A stretch of 64,000 nucleotides of DNA from Gallionella sp. (GCA_030682375.1 JAUXOL010000019.1:62001-126000), one strand, 5' to 3'; positions 46,468-56,540 are shown, counted from the first letter of the stretch. Made by a program: numbers and translations. Notes: generated by a model from the sequence alone, not told the origin.

Positions 46468-48093
46468 ATGTTGAACAAACCCTTTGCCATCACCCTCAAG
46501 CCCGGCACTTCGCTGGCTAATCATACCGGGACCTGGCGCACCGCGCGTCCGGTCTATCTCGACCGCCTGCCGCCCTGCAACAACGCCTGTCCGGCCGGGG
46601 AGAACATCCAGGGCTGGCTGTTCCATGCCGAATCCGGCGATTACGAACAGGCCTGGCGCGTGCTGGTCGAGAACAATCCGCTGCCTGCGGTGATGGGGCG
46701 CGTCTGCTATCACCCTTGCGAAACGGCCTGCAATCGCGGCCAGTTGGACGAGGCGGTCGGCATTAATTCGGTCGAGCGTTTCCTCGGCGACGAGGCGATC
46801 AAGCGCGGCTGGAAGTTCGATGTGCCTGCCGCGGCCAGCGGCAAGAAGGTGCTGGTCGTCGGCGCGGGACCTTCGGGCCTGTCCGCTGCCTACCATCTGG
46901 CGCGCATGGGGCACCAGGTCGAGATACAGGAAGCCGGGCCGCTGGCCGGCGGCATGATGCGTTTCGGCATCCCCAAATACCGCTTGCCGCGTGAGGTGCT
47001 GGATGCCGAGGTGCAGCGCATCCTCGATATGGGCGTCACGCTGAAGTTCGACACCAAGGTGGCGAACATCGAGCAGAGCATGAAGCAGGGCGGTTTCGAT
47101 GCGGCCTTCCTCGCGGTCGGCGCGCATATCGGCAAGCGCACGATGATTCCGGCGGCCGATGCGGCGCACATTGTGGATGCGGTGTCGGTGCTGCGTTCGA
47201 TGGAAGGCGAAGACAAGCCCATGCTGGGCCGCAAAGTCGTGGTTTACGGCGGCGGCAACACCGCGATCGACGTGGCACGCACGGTCAAGCGCATGGGCGC
47301 GGAGCCCATCATCGTCTACCGCCGCACGCGCGAAAAGGCGCCGGCGCATGACTTCGAGATCGAAGAGGCGCTGCAGGAAGGCGTGATGATCAAGTGGCTC
47401 TCGACGATCAAGCAGGCCAACGAGGGCGAGATCACCGTCGAGAAGATGGCGTTGGACGAGAAGGGTTTCCCGCAGCCTACCGGCGAGTTCGAGAAGCTGG
47501 AAGCCGATTCGGTGGTGCTGGCGCTGGGACAGGACGTGGATCTTGCACTGCTCGACGGCGTGCCGGGGCTTGAGATCAAGGACGGCACGGTGCAGGTCGG
47601 CCCCAATATGATGACCGGGCATCCCGGCATTTTCGCCGGTGGCGACATGGTGCCTTCCGAGCGCACCGTCACCGTCGCGGTCGGGCACGGCAAGAAGGCC
47701 GCACGCAACATCGACGCCTGGCTGCACGGCGTCGAATGCAAGCCCGCGCCGAAGCACGAGATCGCGACGTTCGACAAACTCAATCCCTGGTACTACTCCG
47801 ACGCCGACAAGACCGTACGGCCGATGCTGGACATCATCCGCCGCCAGACCAGCTTCGACGAGGTGCAGGGCGGACTGGACGAGACAAATGCGCTGTTCGA
47901 GGCGCGCCGTTGCCTGTCCTGCGGTAACTGCTTCGAGTGCGACAACTGCTACGGCGTATGCCCGGACAATGCGGTGATCAAACTCGGTCCTGGCAAGCGC
48001 TTCCAGTTCAACTACGATTACTGCAAGGGTTGCGGGCTGTGCGTGGAAGAGTGCCCTTGCGGCGCGATCAAGATGGTGGCGGAAGACATCTGA
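46468..48093 (+). CDS. GltD-like NAD(P)H oxidoreductase fused to PorD-type 2x[4Fe-4S] ferredoxin
   Basis: The 541-residue protein starts with a GltD-type cysteine-rich domain (CNNACPAG, CYHPCETACNRG). FAD and NAD(P) Rossmann motifs follow (VVGAGPSGLSAAYH near residue 131, YGGGNTAIDVART near 259). The C-terminus has a PorD-like double 4Fe-4S domain (CLSCGNCFECDNCYGVCP, then CKGCGLCVEECPCG). It is probably the delta subunit that links the oxidoreductase to NAD(P)H. The fusion offers electron exchange between ferredoxin-level clusters and NAD(P), next to a NAD-linked hydrogenase. Confidence 0.88.
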   Translation: MLNKPFAITLKPGTSLANHTGTWRTARPVYLDRLPPCNNACPAGENIQGWLFHAESGDYEQAWRVLVENNPLPAVMGRVCYHPCETACNRGQLDEAVGINSVERFLGDEAIKRGWKFDVPAAASGKKVLVVGAGPSGLSAAYHLARMGHQVEIQEAGPLAGGMMRFGIPKYRLPREVLDAEVQRILDMGVTLKFDTKVANIEQSMKQGGFDAAFLAVGAHIGKRTMIPAADAAHIVDAVSVLRSMEGEDKPMLGRKVVVYGGGNTAIDVARTVKRMGAEPIIVYRRTREKAPAHDFEIEEALQEGVMIKWLSTIKQANEGEITVEKMALDEKGFPQPTGEFEKLEADSVVLALGQDVDLALLDGVPGLEIKDGTVQVGPNMMTGHPGIFAGGDMVPSERTVTVAVGHGKKAARNIDAWLHGVECKPAPKHEIATFDKLNPWYYSDADKTVRPMLDIIRRQTSFDEVQGGLDETNALFEARRCLSCGNCFECDNCYGVCPDNAVIKLGPGKRFQFNYDYCKGCGLCVEECPCGAIKMVAEDI

Positions 48094-48120
48094 TGGCGGA
48101 TATTTGATCGATAGTCATAG

Positions 48121-49053
48121 ATGAAACAGGCCGATTACGCTCAGGCCGCGGCTTGGCTGAAGACCAATCCGACGTTCGACGAGCTGTGTGCAAGGTATCC
48201 GCAAGAATGGAGCGCGGTGCAGGATGACATCGCGTCCATCGTCCAGCGCGGCGTTCCGGAAGAACTGAAACGCTATCTGGAACGCCTCTCCTCGAAGGCT
48301 CCCCGGTCAGCCAGTCAGGGAGATATCTTGTCGCAGTTCATACGCAGCCGCATGGCCCACGAGGCGGTCAAGAAACTCAGCCTGTCCGCGCTGGCTGCGG
48401 ATACCGGCGTGACCAGCGGCAAGCTGCGCTTCAACTGGCTCAACGGTTTCATCGCCCAGCGCCTGCTGTTCGCCCGCGAACTGGAGCGCAAGCCGGTCTC
48501 GCTGTCCTGGTTCCGCCTGCTCTGGCCGCTGGTATGGCAGAAGAAGCGCCTGATGCCGCTGGTACAACCCCGCGGCATCTATTGTTTCTACACACGCGAA
48601 CTGGTCGCCGAGCTGGCGGCGCTAATCGGCCCCCGCAACTGTCTGGAGATCGGTGCGGGCGACGGCACGCTGACGCGCTTTCTGAAGGCGCGAGGCGTGC
48701 AGGTAACCGCCACCGACAATCACGGCTGGAACAACTCGGTGTCCTACCCGGACTGGGTGGTCAAGCTCGACGCCTGCGCCGCCCTGAGTAAATACAAACC
48801 GGAAGTGGCGATCTGCTCATGGCCACCGGCGCAGAACGATTTCGAGCACTGCGTGTTCGAGACATCCAGCGTGCATCTCTATATCGTCATCGGCAGCCGC
48901 CATCGCTTCGCGTTCGGCAACTGGGAAACCTACCGGAAGCAACAGGACTTCGAACTGATCGAAGACAAGCGATTGTCGGAGCTGTTGCTACCGCCTGAGC
49001 TGGAATCCGCCGTTCTTGTCTTCCGACGCAAGCAGGAGCAGTCCGATGCATGA
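48121..49053 (+). CDS. Methyltransferase-fold protein of unknown role in the hyp operon
   Basis: I do not recognise a named family. The 310-residue protein has an all-helical N-terminal half (about 1-165). A Rossmann segment follows, CLEIGAGDGTLTRFLKARGV (about 178-197), with VTATDNHGWNN and a late VAICSWPP strand, as in class I SAM methyltransferases. It lies 27 bp after the por genes and overlaps hypA by 8 bp, so it is expressed with the maturation genes. Its motif I looks intact, so it may modify a hydrogenase-related protein or cofactor; that is speculation. Confidence 0.7.
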   Translation: MKQADYAQAAAWLKTNPTFDELCARYPQEWSAVQDDIASIVQRGVPEELKRYLERLSSKAPRSASQGDILSQFIRSRMAHEAVKKLSLSALAADTGVTSGKLRFNWLNGFIAQRLLFARELERKPVSLSWFRLLWPLVWQKKRLMPLVQPRGIYCFYTRELVAELAALIGPRNCLEIGAGDGTLTRFLKARGVQVTATDNHGWNNSVSYPDWVVKLDACAALSKYKPEVAICSWPPAQNDFEHCVFETSSVHLYIVIGSRHRFAFGNWETYRKQQDFELIEDKRLSELLLPPELESAVLVFRRKQEQSDA

Positions 49054-49387
49054 GATGTCGCTGGCCGAGAACGTGCGCGAGATCATCGAGGATACGGCGC
49101 GTGCCCAGGGCTTCACGCGCGTGATGGGCGTGAGGCTGGAGATAGGCAGGCTCTCCAGCGTCGAGCCGGAGGCGATGCGTTTCTGTTTCGATGCGGCGAT
49201 GGCGGGCAGCCTCGCAGAGGGTGCCAGGCTGGAGATCGTCGAGACGCCGGGACAGGGGCGTTGCGGAACTTGCGGTCGCGACATGCCGATAGAGTCGCTG
49301 TACGAGGCCTGCCCGCATTGCGGCGACTACCGTATCAGCGTGACCGGCGGCGATGCGATGCGTATCATGGATCTGGAGGTGGAGTGA
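49046..49387 (+). CDS. hypA: Hydrogenase nickel incorporation protein HypA
   Basis: I start at ATG 49046, which gives the canonical HypA N-terminus [10 protein letters not shown] with nickel ligand His2 (113 residues). The zinc site is CGTCG..CPHCG. It delivers nickel to the large subunit together with HypB. The stop shares a base with the hypB start. Confidence 0.95.
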   Translation: MHEMSLAENVREIIEDTARAQGFTRVMGVRLEIGRLSSVEPEAMRFCFDAAMAGSLAEGARLEIVETPGQGRCGTCGRDMPIESLYEACPHCGDYRISVTGGDAMRIMDLEVE

Positions 49388-50280
49388 TGTGTACGACATG
49401 CGGTTGCGGGAACGGGCAGACATTGATAGGCGGACATGCCTTGCGCCACAAGGCGAAAGGGGCGTTGCGCTTTCGCGCGGTCGGCCCCGGTACTCAAGGT
49501 GAAGGCGCTCAACATGCGCAGGAACACGATCATGGCGCGATGGACTTCGGTGCGGGCGAAGCGGGTTCCCACGCACCGGGGATGACGCAGTCGCGCATCG
49601 TCAAGATAGAGCGCGACATCCTCGCGAAGAACAACGACTATGCGGCGGAGAACCGAGTCCATCTGTCTGCGCACGGCATCTTCGCGCTGAACCTGGTGTC
49701 CAGCCCCGGCTCCGGCAAGACCACGCTGCTGGTGAAGACCATAAATGCGCTGAACGGCCAACTGCCGCTGGCGGTGATCGAGGGCGACCAGCAGACCGAA
49801 CATGACGCCGAGCGCATCCGTGCCGCGGGTGCGCCTGCGATCCAGATCAACACCGGCAAGGGCTGCCATCTGGATGCGCAAATGGTCGGGCAGGCGATGG
49901 AACGGCTGGCTCTGCCGGACGACAGCTTGCTGCTGATCGAGAACGTCGGCAACCTGGTCTGTCCCGCCGGTTTCGACCTGGGCGAGGCGCATAAGGTTGT
50001 GATTCTGTCGGTGACCGAGGGCGAGGACAAGCCGCTGAAATATCCGGACATGTTCCGCGCCGCCGATCTGATGCTGCTGAACAAGTGCGACCTGCTGCCG
50101 CATCTCACCTTCGACGCCAACTTGGCGATCGAATACGCACACCGCGTCCATCCCGACCTGAAGGTGATCCGCGTCTCGGCAACCAGCGGCGAGGGCATGG
50201 CCGAATGGCTGGACTGGATCGGGAATGGCTGCCGCAATGCCGTTGCGAGCAAGGCGCAGGCCGCTCAAGCAGAGGCCTGA
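49387..50280 (+). CDS. hypB: Hydrogenase nickel incorporation GTPase HypB
   Basis: The 297-residue protein starts with the nickel motif MCTTCGCG and has a modest His-rich linker. The GTPase core follows: P-loop [11 protein letters not shown] (about 103), [27 protein letters not shown] and NKCDLL. It couples GTP hydrolysis to nickel insertion. Confidence 0.95.
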   Translation: MCTTCGCGNGQTLIGGHALRHKAKGALRFRAVGPGTQGEGAQHAQEHDHGAMDFGAGEAGSHAPGMTQSRIVKIERDILAKNNDYAAENRVHLSAHGIFALNLVSSPGSGKTTLLVKTINALNGQLPLAVIEGDQQTEHDAERIRAAGAPAIQINTGKGCHLDAQMVGQAMERLALPDDSLLLIENVGNLVCPAGFDLGEAHKVVILSVTEGEDKPLKYPDMFRAADLMLLNKCDLLPHLTFDANLAIEYAHRVHPDLKVIRVSATSGEGMAEWLDWIGNGCRNAVASKAQAAQAEA

Positions 50281-51382
50281 GTTGCCATCCGCCACCGTCA
50301 TTGAGCTGGCCGATCCCGGCCCATCGGTGCTGGCCTGCGGCGCCTGGCTGAAGAACACCGTCTGTGTGACGCGCGGCAACCGGGCCTATATATCGCCGTT
50401 GATCGGCGATCTCGACAGTGCCGATGCCTGCCTGATGCTGGAGCAGAGCGTCGCGCGCTTGTGCGCAGAACTCGACGTAAGACCCGAGATCGTCGCGCAC
50501 GACCTGCATCCCGACTTCTTCAGCAGCCGCTACGCGCAGACTTATGCCGGGCAGCATGGCCTGTCGGTCGTCGCGGTGCAACATCACCACGCCCACATCG
50601 CCGCCCTCTGCGCCGAACATCGTGTCACCGAACCGGTGCTTGGACTGGCGCTCGATGGGGTGGGGCTGGGGACGGACGGCACGCCCTGGGGCGGAGAATT
50701 GCTACTGGTGCATGGAGCAGATTTCCAGCGCGTCGGACATCTGGCACCGCTCGCTATGCCCGGCGGCGACCGCGCTGCACGCGAGCCTTGGCGCATGGCC
50801 GCTGCCGCGTTGTTCCAGCTGGGGCGCGGTGAGCGGATCGCGCAGCGTTTCAGCAATCAGCCGGGTGCCGGGACGATAACAACGATGCTGCAACGCGGAC
50901 TCAACTGTCCGACCACCTCCAGCATGGGGCGGCTGTTCGATGCGGCGGCCGGCCTGCTCGGCGTATGCGAGGTGCAGTCGGTCGAGGCCGATGCCGCGAT
51001 CAGGCTGGAGCGATTGGCGGGCGAATATGGACAGATCGATCTGCTCGATGGCGGATATCGCATCGGTGCAGATGGGGTGCTTGATTTCACCATGCTGCTG
51101 AGCAAGCTGGCTGATTGCCGCGATGCGGGTTATGGCGCTGCGCTGTTCCATGCCACGCTCGCTGCTGGTCTGGCCGACTGGGTGCTGCACGCCGCCGCTA
51201 CTCAGGGCATCAACCGGATCGCGTTCGGCGGCGGCTGTTTCCACAATGCAATCCTGTCGCAGGCGTTGTCTGATAGGCTTGCCGCTCTTGGAATGAAGGT
51301 GCTGACCGCACAGCAGATGCCGCCCAGCGACAGCGCGATCTCGCTGGGGCAGGCCTGGGTCGCATTGCAGACCGTCAAATAG
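50225..51382 (+). CDS. hypF: Short HypF: carbamoyltransferase (Kae1-like) domain only
   Basis: Full-length HypF is about 750 residues with acylphosphatase, zinc-finger, YrdC-like and Kae1-like domains. This 385-residue product has only the last one: [43 protein letters not shown] and [10 protein letters not shown]. No frame before it encodes the missing domains, since hypB occupies that DNA. The start is uncertain: ATG 50225 (56 bp inside hypB), ATG 50237 or TTG 50282. A short HypF1 is, as I recall, known in Cupriavidus necator. The YrdC-type carbamoyl-adenylate step would need another protein. Confidence 0.85.
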   Translation: MAAAMPLRARRRPLKQRPELPSATVIELADPGPSVLACGAWLKNTVCVTRGNRAYISPLIGDLDSADACLMLEQSVARLCAELDVRPEIVAHDLHPDFFSSRYAQTYAGQHGLSVVAVQHHHAHIAALCAEHRVTEPVLGLALDGVGLGTDGTPWGGELLLVHGADFQRVGHLAPLAMPGGDRAAREPWRMAAAALFQLGRGERIAQRFSNQPGAGTITTMLQRGLNCPTTSSMGRLFDAAAGLLGVCEVQSVEADAAIRLERLAGEYGQIDLLDGGYRIGADGVLDFTMLLSKLADCRDAGYGAALFHATLAAGLADWVLHAAATQGINRIAFGGGCFHNAILSQALSDRLAALGMKVLTAQQMPPSDSAISLGQAWVALQTVK

Positions 51383-51410
51383 GAAATATGGATTCAACGA
51401 GGAGCCTGAA

Positions 51411-51650
51411 ATGTGTCTTGCGATACCCGCACGCGTCGAACAACTGGTCGGAGAAGATAGCGCAATCGTCAATCTGGGCGGGATGCGCAAGGAGGTGTCG
51501 CTCGCCTTGGTCGACGAGGTAGCCGTCGGCGATTATGTGATCATCCATGTCGGTTACGCGCTGCAGAAACTCGATATCGAAGAGGCCGAGCAGACGCTGG
51601 CGGCGTTCGCCGAACTGGGCGCGATGAACGCCGACGGGGCGGCGGCATGA
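51411..51650 (+). CDS. hypC: Hydrogenase maturation chaperone HypC
   Basis: The 79-residue protein starts MCLAIPARV, with the essential Cys2, and has the HypC beta-barrel pattern ending [15 protein letters not shown]. It shuttles the Fe(CN)2CO unit between HypD and the large subunit. GAGGAG precedes the start. It overlaps hypD by 4 bp. Confidence 0.95.
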   Translation: MCLAIPARVEQLVGEDSAIVNLGGMRKEVSLALVDEVAVGDYVIIHVGYALQKLDIEEAEQTLAAFAELGAMNADGAAA

Positions 51651-52762
51651 AATATGTCGACGAATTCCGCGACGGCGAACTGGCGAAGAACATCGCCGCG
51701 AACATCGCGCGCGAGGCCAGCAGCAACCGTAGTTATCGTTTGATGGAATTCTGCGGCGGCCACACCCACGCAATCTCGCGCTACGGTCTGGCGGATCTGC
51801 TGCCGGCCAGCGTGCGGATGATCCACGGTCCCGGCTGTCCGGTGTGCGTGCTGCCGATAGGCCGGGTGGATCAGGCGATCCGGCTGGCGCGCGAACACGA
51901 CGTGATCCTGTGCAGCTATGGCGACACGCTGCGCGTACCGGCTTCGGATAACCTGTCGCTGATGCGCGCCAAGGCGGCCGGGGCGGACGTGCGCATGATC
52001 TATTCGACGCAGGATGCGCTGAAGATCGCACGCGACAATCCGGCGCGCGAGGTGGTGTTTCTCGCCATCGGCTTCGAAACCACCACGCCGCCGACTGCAG
52101 TGGCGGTCAAACAGGCAGCGGCCGAGGGCTTGGGCAATTTCAGCATCCTGTGCAACCACGTGCTGACCCCGGCGGCGATGCATGCGATTTTAGCTGTCGA
52201 AGGCGGCGTCGCGCTGGACGGCTTCGTCGGTCCCGCGCATGTCTCGACCGTGATCGGCAGCCAGCCCTATGAAGTCTTCGCGCGCGACTACGGCAAGCCG
52301 GTGGTGATCGCCGGGTTCGAGCCGCTGGACGTGATGCAGGCGATCCTAATGCTGGTGCGCCAGATCAACGACGGGCGCTCGGTCGTCGAGAACGAGTTCA
52401 CTCGCGCGGTGACGCGCGAGGGCAACCGCAAGGCACAGGCGCTGGTCGACGAGTGTTTTTCATTGCGCGACTCGTTCGAGTGGCGTGGTCTGGGCAGCGT
52501 GCCGCACAGCGCGCTGAAGCTGCGCCCGGAGTTCGCCGCATTCGATGCGGAAGCGAAGTTCGGCGTCGGCTATGTCGCCGTGCCGGACAACAAGGCCTGC
52601 GAGTGCGCTGCGATACTGCGCGGCCAGAAACGCCCGCAGGAATGCAGGATATTCGGCACGGTCTGTACGCCGACCAACCCGGTCGGTTCATGCATGGTGT
52701 CGAGCGAAGGTGCTTGCGCGGCTTACTACAGCTATGGACGCTTCCGGGAGGAAAATACATGA
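51647..52762 (+). CDS. hypD: Hydrogenase maturation scaffold HypD
   Basis: The 371-residue protein has the invariant HypD motifs [34 protein letters not shown] and the cysteine-rich C-terminus ([38 protein letters not shown]) that binds a 4Fe-4S cluster. Together with HypC it assembles Fe(CN)2CO. It overlaps hypE by 4 bp. Confidence 0.97.
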   Translation: MKYVDEFRDGELAKNIAANIAREASSNRSYRLMEFCGGHTHAISRYGLADLLPASVRMIHGPGCPVCVLPIGRVDQAIRLAREHDVILCSYGDTLRVPASDNLSLMRAKAAGADVRMIYSTQDALKIARDNPAREVVFLAIGFETTTPPTAVAVKQAAAEGLGNFSILCNHVLTPAAMHAILAVEGGVALDGFVGPAHVSTVIGSQPYEVFARDYGKPVVIAGFEPLDVMQAILMLVRQINDGRSVVENEFTRAVTREGNRKAQALVDECFSLRDSFEWRGLGSVPHSALKLRPEFAAFDAEAKFGVGYVAVPDNKACECAAILRGQKRPQECRIFGTVCTPTNPVGSCMVSSEGACAAYYSYGRFREENT

Positions 52763-53808
52763 GCGCAGTCAAGCCCGATTACACCCGAGCGCTGGACTGG
52801 AAGCACGGGCGCGTGGACATGTCCTACGGCTCCGGCGGGCGGGCGATGGCGCAATTGATCTCCGATCTGTTCGCCGCCGAGTTCGACAATCCCTATCTGG
52901 CGCAGGGCAACGACGGCGCGGTGCTGCCGCCAGCCAACGGGCGGCTGGTGATGTCCTGCGACAGCCATGTGGTGTCACCGCTGTTCTTCGCCGGCGGCGA
53001 TATCGGTTGTCTGTCGGTGCACGGCACGATCAACGACGTCGCGATGATGGGCGCGCAGCCGCTGTATCTGGCCGCATCCTTCATCCTCGAAGAAGGCTTC
53101 CCGCTGGCCGACCTGAAGCGCATCGTCGAGTCGATGGCTAAAGCCTCTCGGGAGGCGGGCGTGCCCATCGTCACCGGCGACACCAAGGTGGTGGAGCAGG
53201 GCAAGGGCGACGGGGTATTCATCACGACGACCGGCGTCGGCGTGCTGCGCGAGGACGTCACGCTGTCCGGCAACATGGCTCGCCCCGGCGACAGGATATT
53301 GCTGTCCGGCGCGATAGGAGATCACGGCATGGCGGTGCTGTCGCAACGCGAAGGGCTGACGTTCGATGCGCCCATCGTGTCGGACACCGCGGCGCTGCAT
53401 GGGCTGGTCGCGGCGATGCTGGATAGCGGCGCGGCTCTGCGCTGCCTGCGCGACCCGACGCGCGGCGGGCTGGCGACGACGCTGAACGAGATCGCGAAGC
53501 AGTCCGGCGTGGGCATGATGTTGCAAGAGAGTGCTATTGCGGTGAACCAGCCGGTGGCGGCCGCCTGCGAATTCCTGGGTCTGGATCCGCTGTATGTCGC
53601 GAACGAAGGCAAGCTGATCGCGATCTGCGCCCCGCAGGATGCCGAACGTCTGCTGACCGCGATGCGCGCCCATCCACTGGGCGCGGAATCTTCCATCATC
53701 GGCGAGGTGGTGGCAGACGCGCACGGCTTCGTGCAGATGACCACCCGGCTGGGCGGACGGCGCGTCGTCGATTGGCTTGCGGGCGAGCAATTGCCGAGGA
53801 TATGTTGA
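52759..53808 (+). CDS. hypE: Carbamoyl dehydratase HypE
   Basis: From ATG 52759 the protein has 349 residues. It has the PurM-like ATP-binding motifs (YGSGGRAM, DSHVVSPLFFAGGDIG, GDTKVV, RDPTRGGLATTLNE) and the C-terminal PRIC, whose cysteine is thiocarbamoylated and dehydrated to cyanide. GGGAGG precedes the start. It is the last hyp gene; the uvrC start codon follows directly. Confidence 0.96.
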   Translation: MSAVKPDYTRALDWKHGRVDMSYGSGGRAMAQLISDLFAAEFDNPYLAQGNDGAVLPPANGRLVMSCDSHVVSPLFFAGGDIGCLSVHGTINDVAMMGAQPLYLAASFILEEGFPLADLKRIVESMAKASREAGVPIVTGDTKVVEQGKGDGVFITTTGVGVLREDVTLSGNMARPGDRILLSGAIGDHGMAVLSQREGLTFDAPIVSDTAALHGLVAAMLDSGAALRCLRDPTRGGLATTLNEIAKQSGVGMMLQESAIAVNQPVAAACEFLGLDPLYVANEGKLIAICAPQDAERLLTAMRAHPLGAESSIIGEVVADAHGFVQMTTRLGGRRVVDWLAGEQLPRIC

Positions 53809-55650
53809 TTGAGCGAAAAGAGTAACGACAAGAAGGCCGCGACGGGCAAGATCGTTTTCGATCCCAAGCCGATACTGGACAGTTTGCCGCTGCTGCCGGG
53901 GGTGTATCGCTATTACGATGCCAAGGGCGATGTGCTGTATGTCGGCAAGGCCAAGCAGCTGAAGAAACGCGTCTCGTCCTACTTCCAGAAGACCAACATC
54001 TCGCCGCGCATCCGCCTGATGGTGTCGCATATCGTGCGCATCGAGACCACCGTCACGCGCTCGGAGGCCGAGGCGCTGCTGCTGGAAAACAACCTGATCA
54101 AGTCGTTAAGACCTCGCTACAACATACTGTTTCGCGACGACAAGTCATATCCATATATCGTGCTGACCGGGGACGAGTTCCCGCGCCTGACCTACTATCG
54201 CGGCACGCCGAATCGTCAGCATCAGTACTTCGGTCCGTACCCGAATTCGCATGCGGCGAAGGAAAGCATACAGTTGCTGCAGAAGATATTCCGCATCCGC
54301 ACCTGCGAGAACAGCGTGTTCAACAACCGCACGCGTCCCTGCCTGCTGCACCAGATTCATCGCTGCAGCGGCCCCTGCGTGAACCTGATCTCGGACGAGG
54401 ATTACCGCGCCGACATCCACAACGCGGTGCTGCTGCTGCAGGGCAAGCATCAGGAGGTCGAGCAGAAACTGAGTGCTGCGATGCAGCAGGCTGCCGAGAC
54501 GCAACACTACGAGCAAGCCGCCGCATTGCGCGACCAGTTGCGCGCGCTGCATACCGTGCAGCAGAAACAGTTCGTCGAATCCACCGGCGGTGCGACCGAT
54601 GCCGACATCATCGCGCTGGCGCAACAGGATGGCCTGACCTGTTTGAATCTGGCCATGGTGCGCGGCGGACGACATCTGGGCGACAAGAGTTTCTTCCCAG
54701 AGCATGCCGAGGACTTGAACGCGGAAGAGATCGTGCTGGCCTTCATCGCGCAGCATTATCTGGAGCGCAGCGTGCCGCCGCTGCTGGTGCTGGATGAGGA
54801 ATGCGGCGACGAGACGCTGGCGCAGCTGCTTAGCGAACAGGCCGGACGTGCAGTGAAGATCAGTACCGCGGCGAGCGGCGATCGCAAACAATGGCTGGAG
54901 ATGGGGCAGCGCAACGCGCTGCTGGCGTTGCAGCAGCGCATCGCGCAACAGGGCGGACAACAGAAAAGATTGGACAAACTGCGCGAGTGGATAGGGTTGC
55001 CCGATCTGAACCGCATCGAGTGCTTCGACATCAGCCACACGATGGGCGAGGCGACACAGGCTTCCTGCGTGGTGTACGAGAACCTCGACATGCGCTCGGC
55101 GCAATACCGTCGTTTCAATATTACGGACATCATCGCCGGCGACGACTATGCGGCGATGCGTCAGGCGTTGACGCGACGCTACCAGAAATTGGCGGATGGA
55201 GAGGGTGCGCGGCCCGATCTGGTGCTGATCGACGGCGGCCTTGGGCAGCTGCATATCGCAATGGAGGTGATGCAGGAACTGGGCTTGAACGACCTGCCGC
55301 TGGTCGGCGTGGCCAAGGGCGTGGAGCGCAAGGCCGGGCTGGAACAACTGATCTTCCCGGACGGTTCGGCCAAGCAGATGCGTAGCGACGATCCCGCGCT
55401 GCACCTGATCCAGCAGATACGCGACGAGGCGCACCGCTTCGCGATCACCGGGCACCGCGCCAAACGCGGCAAAGCGCGCACCGCCTCCAGTCTGGAAGAG
55501 ATCAGCGGGGTAGGGGACAAGCGTCGGCGCAGCCTGCTGACCCATTTCGGTGGCCTGCGCGAAGTGGCGCAGGCCAGCGTCGAGCAGCTCTGCCAGGTCG
55601 AAGGGATCAGCAAGGCGCTGGCCGAAAAGATCTACCAGCAACTCCATTAA
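53809..55650 (+). CDS. uvrC: Excinuclease ABC subunit C
   Basis: The 613-residue protein has the GIY-YIG nuclease ([19 protein letters not shown], about 27-45), a UVR motif region (about 205-240), the C-terminal RNase H-like nuclease ([10 protein letters not shown] and [12 protein letters not shown]) and a tandem helix-hairpin-helix end. It makes both incisions in nucleotide excision repair. The start appears to be TTG directly after the hypE stop, so translation is probably coupled. Confidence 0.96.
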   Translation: MSEKSNDKKAATGKIVFDPKPILDSLPLLPGVYRYYDAKGDVLYVGKAKQLKKRVSSYFQKTNISPRIRLMVSHIVRIETTVTRSEAEALLLENNLIKSLRPRYNILFRDDKSYPYIVLTGDEFPRLTYYRGTPNRQHQYFGPYPNSHAAKESIQLLQKIFRIRTCENSVFNNRTRPCLLHQIHRCSGPCVNLISDEDYRADIHNAVLLLQGKHQEVEQKLSAAMQQAAETQHYEQAAALRDQLRALHTVQQKQFVESTGGATDADIIALAQQDGLTCLNLAMVRGGRHLGDKSFFPEHAEDLNAEEIVLAFIAQHYLERSVPPLLVLDEECGDETLAQLLSEQAGRAVKISTAASGDRKQWLEMGQRNALLALQQRIAQQGGQQKRLDKLREWIGLPDLNRIECFDISHTMGEATQASCVVYENLDMRSAQYRRFNITDIIAGDDYAAMRQALTRRYQKLADGEGARPDLVLIDGGLGQLHIAMEVMQELGLNDLPLVGVAKGVERKAGLEQLIFPDGSAKQMRSDDPALHLIQQIRDEAHRFAITGHRAKRGKARTASSLEEISGVGDKRRRSLLTHFGGLREVAQASVEQLCQVEGISKALAEKIYQQLH

Positions 55651-55792
55651 CAGGCTGTTGAAAAACTACTGCGGTGGTCATCTGCGGCGTTGCGCGGTAC
55701 TCGCTCCCTCGCCTACCAGCAAGGTATGTCTCGGTCGCTCCGTTCCGTGCGCCTTGCATCTGACCATCCTCGCTACGTTTTTCAACAGCCTG
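55651..55792. mobile_element. 142-bp MITE-like element
   Basis: Perfect 16-bp terminal inverted repeats (55651-55666 and 55777-55792; CAGGCTGTTGAAAAAC and complement) bound a non-coding core. The left end begins at the first base after the uvrC stop. Sequences ending in GGCTGTTGAAAAAC are widespread in proteobacterial intergenic regions (recalled). It fills the uvrC/pgsA gap. Confidence 0.75.
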
Positions 55793-55851
55793 TGTAAGAA
55801 ATAATCAATATCCTGTTGCCGAAGCGATTTGCCAACGGCTACACTGAGCGC

Positions 55852-56424
55852 ATGTTCAGCAATATCCCCAATCTGCTTACCTGGCTCAGAATCCTGCTCA
55901 TCCCGGTGTTCGTTTCGGTGTTCTATCTGTCCGACGACACGCTGAGTCCGCAGCTGAAAAACCTGATTAGTACAAGTGTGTTCCTGCTGGCGGCTGCGAC
56001 CGACTGGCTGGACGGCTATCTGGCGCGCAGGCTTAACCAGTCCTCCGCCTTCGGCGCGTTCCTCGATCCGGTGGCCGACAAGCTGATGGTCGCTGCCGCG
56101 CTGATAGTGCTGGTCAAGCTGGGACGCGCCGATGCGATCATCGCCTTCATCATCATCGGGCGCGAGATCACGATCTCCGCATTGCGCGAATGGATGGCCA
56201 AGCTCGGCGAAGCCAAGAGCGTCGCGGTCTCGATGCTGGGCAAAATCAAGACCGCGTTCCAGATGATCGCGATCCTGTTGCTGCTGTATCACGACCGTCT
56301 GCTCGGCATCGATTGCCAGGCGATAGGCGCGTTGTTGCTATACCTCGCCGCGCTGCTGACGTTGTGGTCGATGGGCTATTATTTGATGCTCGCTTCGCCG
56401 CAATTGAAAAAACAGCAAAACTGA
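55852..56424 (+). CDS. pgsA: CDP-diacylglycerol-glycerol-3-phosphate 3-phosphatidyltransferase
   Basis: I choose ATG 55852, giving MFSNIPNLLTWLRI and 190 residues. The CDP-alcohol phosphotransferase motif DG-x2-AR-x8-G-x3-D-x3-D is complete (DGYLARRLNQSSAFGAFLDP, then VADK). Several membrane helices are present. It catalyses the committed step of phosphatidylglycerol synthesis in the inner membrane. uvrC-pgsA-tRNA adjacency is common in proteobacteria. Confidence 0.95.
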   Translation: MFSNIPNLLTWLRILLIPVFVSVFYLSDDTLSPQLKNLISTSVFLLAAATDWLDGYLARRLNQSSAFGAFLDPVADKLMVAAALIVLVKLGRADAIIAFIIIGREITISALREWMAKLGEAKSVAVSMLGKIKTAFQMIAILLLLYHDRLLGIDCQAIGALLLYLAALLTLWSMGYYLMLASPQLKKQQN

Positions 56425-56425
56425 A

Positions 56426-56453
56426 TTGATTTCTCAAGCTGCGTCTGTATAAT
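56426..56453 (+). promoter_or_regulatory. Sigma-70 promoter of the tRNA-Pro/Arg/His unit
   Basis: TTGATT (56426-56431) and TATAAT (56448-56453) are 16 bp apart and sit just after pgsA. tRNA-Pro begins 10 bp after the -10. Confidence 0.65.
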
Positions 56454-56463
56454 GCGCAGCCTT

Positions 56464-56540
56464 CGGGGTGTAGCGTAGCCTGGTAGCGCGCCTGCTTTGG
56501 GAGCAGGATGTCGGGAGTTCGAATCTCTCCACCCCGACCA
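56464..56540 (+). tRNA. tRNA-Pro (anticodon UGG)
   Basis: Acceptor CGGGGTG pairs with CACCCCG, discriminator A, encoded CCA. The anticodon loop TTTGGGA gives UGG. Confidence 0.96.
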
